DNA from: Danxiaibacter flavus
Lineage (GTDB): Bacteria; Bacteroidota; Bacteroidia; Chitinophagales; Chitinophagaceae
Direction of reading: 5' to 3'
DNA: 64,000 bases
Assembly: GCF_041060425.1 (NCBI RefSeq)
Contig: NZ_JAULBC010000002.1
Span: 1,116,001-1,180,000, forward strand
Position numbers and translations under genes: made by a program. The notes beneath the pieces were generated by a model. That model had not been told where the DNA came from, searched no databases, and saw only the letters and a program-made list of their open reading frames with translations. This document shows positions 63,020 to 64,000 of this stretch, in pieces (within the stretch, counting starts at the first letter, position 1; the number at the start of each line of letters is the position of its first letter).

Positions 63020-63691
63020 ATGAACATCGCACAATTTATAGATCATACCATATTAAAACCAACTACTCTAATAAAAGATATTGAAAAGGTGTGTAATGAT
63101 GCTTTACAATATAAATTTTGTGCGGTCTGTATTCCTCCTCCACTCATAAAAACCGCGAGGAATTTTCTAGAGGGAAGCAATATTAAAGTCGCGACCGTAA
63201 TCGGATTCCCGTTTGGTTATTCGGCGGTCGAGGCAAAAATTGCTGAAATAGTGCTCGCAATGGTGGATGGTGCTGATGAGCTGGATATTGTTATCAATCT
63301 TGTAGCCCTTAAAAACAATGACTGGACTTATCTCGCCAACGAAATAAACCACATAATGCCCGTTATCAAAAGCAAACAGAAAACGGTGAAAATTATTATT
63401 GAAAGCGGCGTGTTAACAGATGAGGAAATTATTAAATGTTGCGAACTCTACGGAGCTGCAGGAATTGATTATTTAAAAACATCTACAGGCTATGCGGAAA
63501 AGGGAGCAACGGTGGAAGCTGTAAAATTAATGCGCGCCCATCTGCCCGAACATATACAAATAAAAGCATCCGGCGGAATCCGGGATTATGCCTTTGCCAA
63601 AGAATTGATAGACGCCGGAGCAACAAGGTTGGGCTGTAGTGCAAGCGTGGCCATAGCCCAGGGAGAAAGTGCGGGCGCGGGCGGGTATTAA
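63020..63691 (+). CDS. deoC: Deoxyribose-phosphate aldolase
   Basis: The 223-residue TIM-barrel class I aldolase cleaves 2-deoxyribose-5-phosphate to glyceraldehyde-3-phosphate and acetaldehyde in nucleoside catabolism. It opens with FIDHTILKPTT. The Schiff-base lysine is Lys153 (DYLKTSTGY) and the second lysine is Lys182 (IKASGGIRD). Asp89 (ELDIVINL) corresponds to the proton-relay aspartate. It is cytoplasmic with an ATG start. A heptamer-like array follows the stop by about 6 nt. Confidence 0.95.
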   Translation: MNIAQFIDHTILKPTTLIKDIEKVCNDALQYKFCAVCIPPPLIKTARNFLEGSNIKVATVIGFPFGYSAVEAKIAEIVLAMVDGADELDIVINLVALKNNDWTYLANEINHIMPVIKSKQKTVKIIIESGVLTDEEIIKCCELYGAAGIDYLKTSTGYAEKGATVEAVKLMRAHLPEHIQIKASGGIRDYAFAKELIDAGATRLGCSASVAIAQGESAGAGGY

Positions 63692-63697
63692 AAAATA

Positions 63698-64000
63698 AAA
63701 ATTCAAAAGTAGAAAGTAAAAAAATCTGGAGAACCGGACCTGCTATCAAAAGCACTACAATCTTCAAATCGACAATTGGAATAAATTTGCTTCAATACCG
63801 AGCTGCAATTATTCTCGTTTTTTTTCGTTACGCTGACGGGCCATTGGTAAATGTTCTAGTGCGCGCTGTTTTTTGAATTTTACTTTTGAATTTTGACTTT
63901 CGATCCTGGTCTGAATTTTTAGTTTCCCTTTTGGCTTTTGGTTAATACTTTTTGAAGATTAGAATTGTAAATTTGTTCGCCGCTAATGTCACTCATAAAA
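63698..64000. repeat. Degenerate repeats after deoC to the window edge
   Basis: No gene is seen in this 309-bp stretch. Heptamer-like units lie at 63698-63725 (AAAATTC, AAAAGTA, GAAAGTA, AAAAAAT) and TTTTGAA/TTTTGAC units at about 63870-63899. TAAATTTG at 63968-63975 could be a -7 box for a gene beyond the edge. Confidence 0.6.

Overview
The window looks like a chromosomal segment of a Bacteroidota, most likely of the family Chitinophagaceae. The evidence is a set of typical genes (gliding lipoprotein GldB, PafA-type alkaline phosphatase, MntR plus an Nramp/Usp fusion, short alpha-glucan phosphorylase, YpdA-like reductase, DUF3857/transglutaminase proteins, PASTA protein next to ddl, Bacteroidetes-type alpha-oxoamine synthase), lipobox-rich secreted proteins, and promoter-like TAnnTTTG boxes. 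I see no rRNA, tRNA, CRISPR array, transposase, phage gene or SusC/SusD pair.

Layout. 0-4 kb: a minus-strand cell-wall operon (ddl, PASTA protein, rhodanese), a dicluster ferredoxin and a divergent LuxC-like acyl-CoA reductase. 4.5-17.5 kb: HtrA/Deg protease, cytoplasmic GH13 amylase, a VOC protein, an alpha-oxoamine synthase, PafA, two adjacent DUF3857 proteins (one with, one without a transglutaminase triad) and a DUF6263 lipoprotein. 17.6-26.4 kb: an accessory-looking cluster of YpdA-like flavoprotein, UbiA prenyltransferase, two paralogous GT4 and one GT2 glycosyltransferases, an ABC exporter and an alpha/alpha-toroid (class II terpene cyclase-like) protein. Together these could make and export a glycosylated prenyl or terpenoid product. 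26.6-43.6 kb: housekeeping and stress genes (icd, M2 peptidase, GNAT, mntR-mntH, alpha-glucan phosphorylase-like protein, nadE, gldB, apaG) and hypotheticals. 43.8-60.8 kb: almost entirely minus strand, an arabinose/galactose polysaccharide utilisation locus (Na+/sugar symporter, GH43, beta-helix-PDZ protein, aldose epimerase, GH51, second beta-propeller GH, galactokinase, GH5-like, GH127, sugar nucleotidyltransferase). 61-64 kb: a small secreted protein, an S41 protease and deoC.

The most unusual structure is not a gene. About 25 short arrays of degenerate 7-base words lie in the intergenic regions. They occur in six of eight convergent gaps and in none of nine divergent gaps. They begin within about 11 nt of the stop codon of 13 genes, and five of them contain that stop codon. 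In most gene-abutting arrays the coding-strand word holds a stop triplet, so the 7-nt period puts a stop in each frame.

Regulatory signals that can be read include a perfect palindrome just upstream of mntR, paired LacI-type boxes upstream of the GH127 gene, a palindrome overlapping the icd promoter, a 14-bp hairpin at the presumed 5' end of the first DUF3857 mRNA, and about a dozen terminators.
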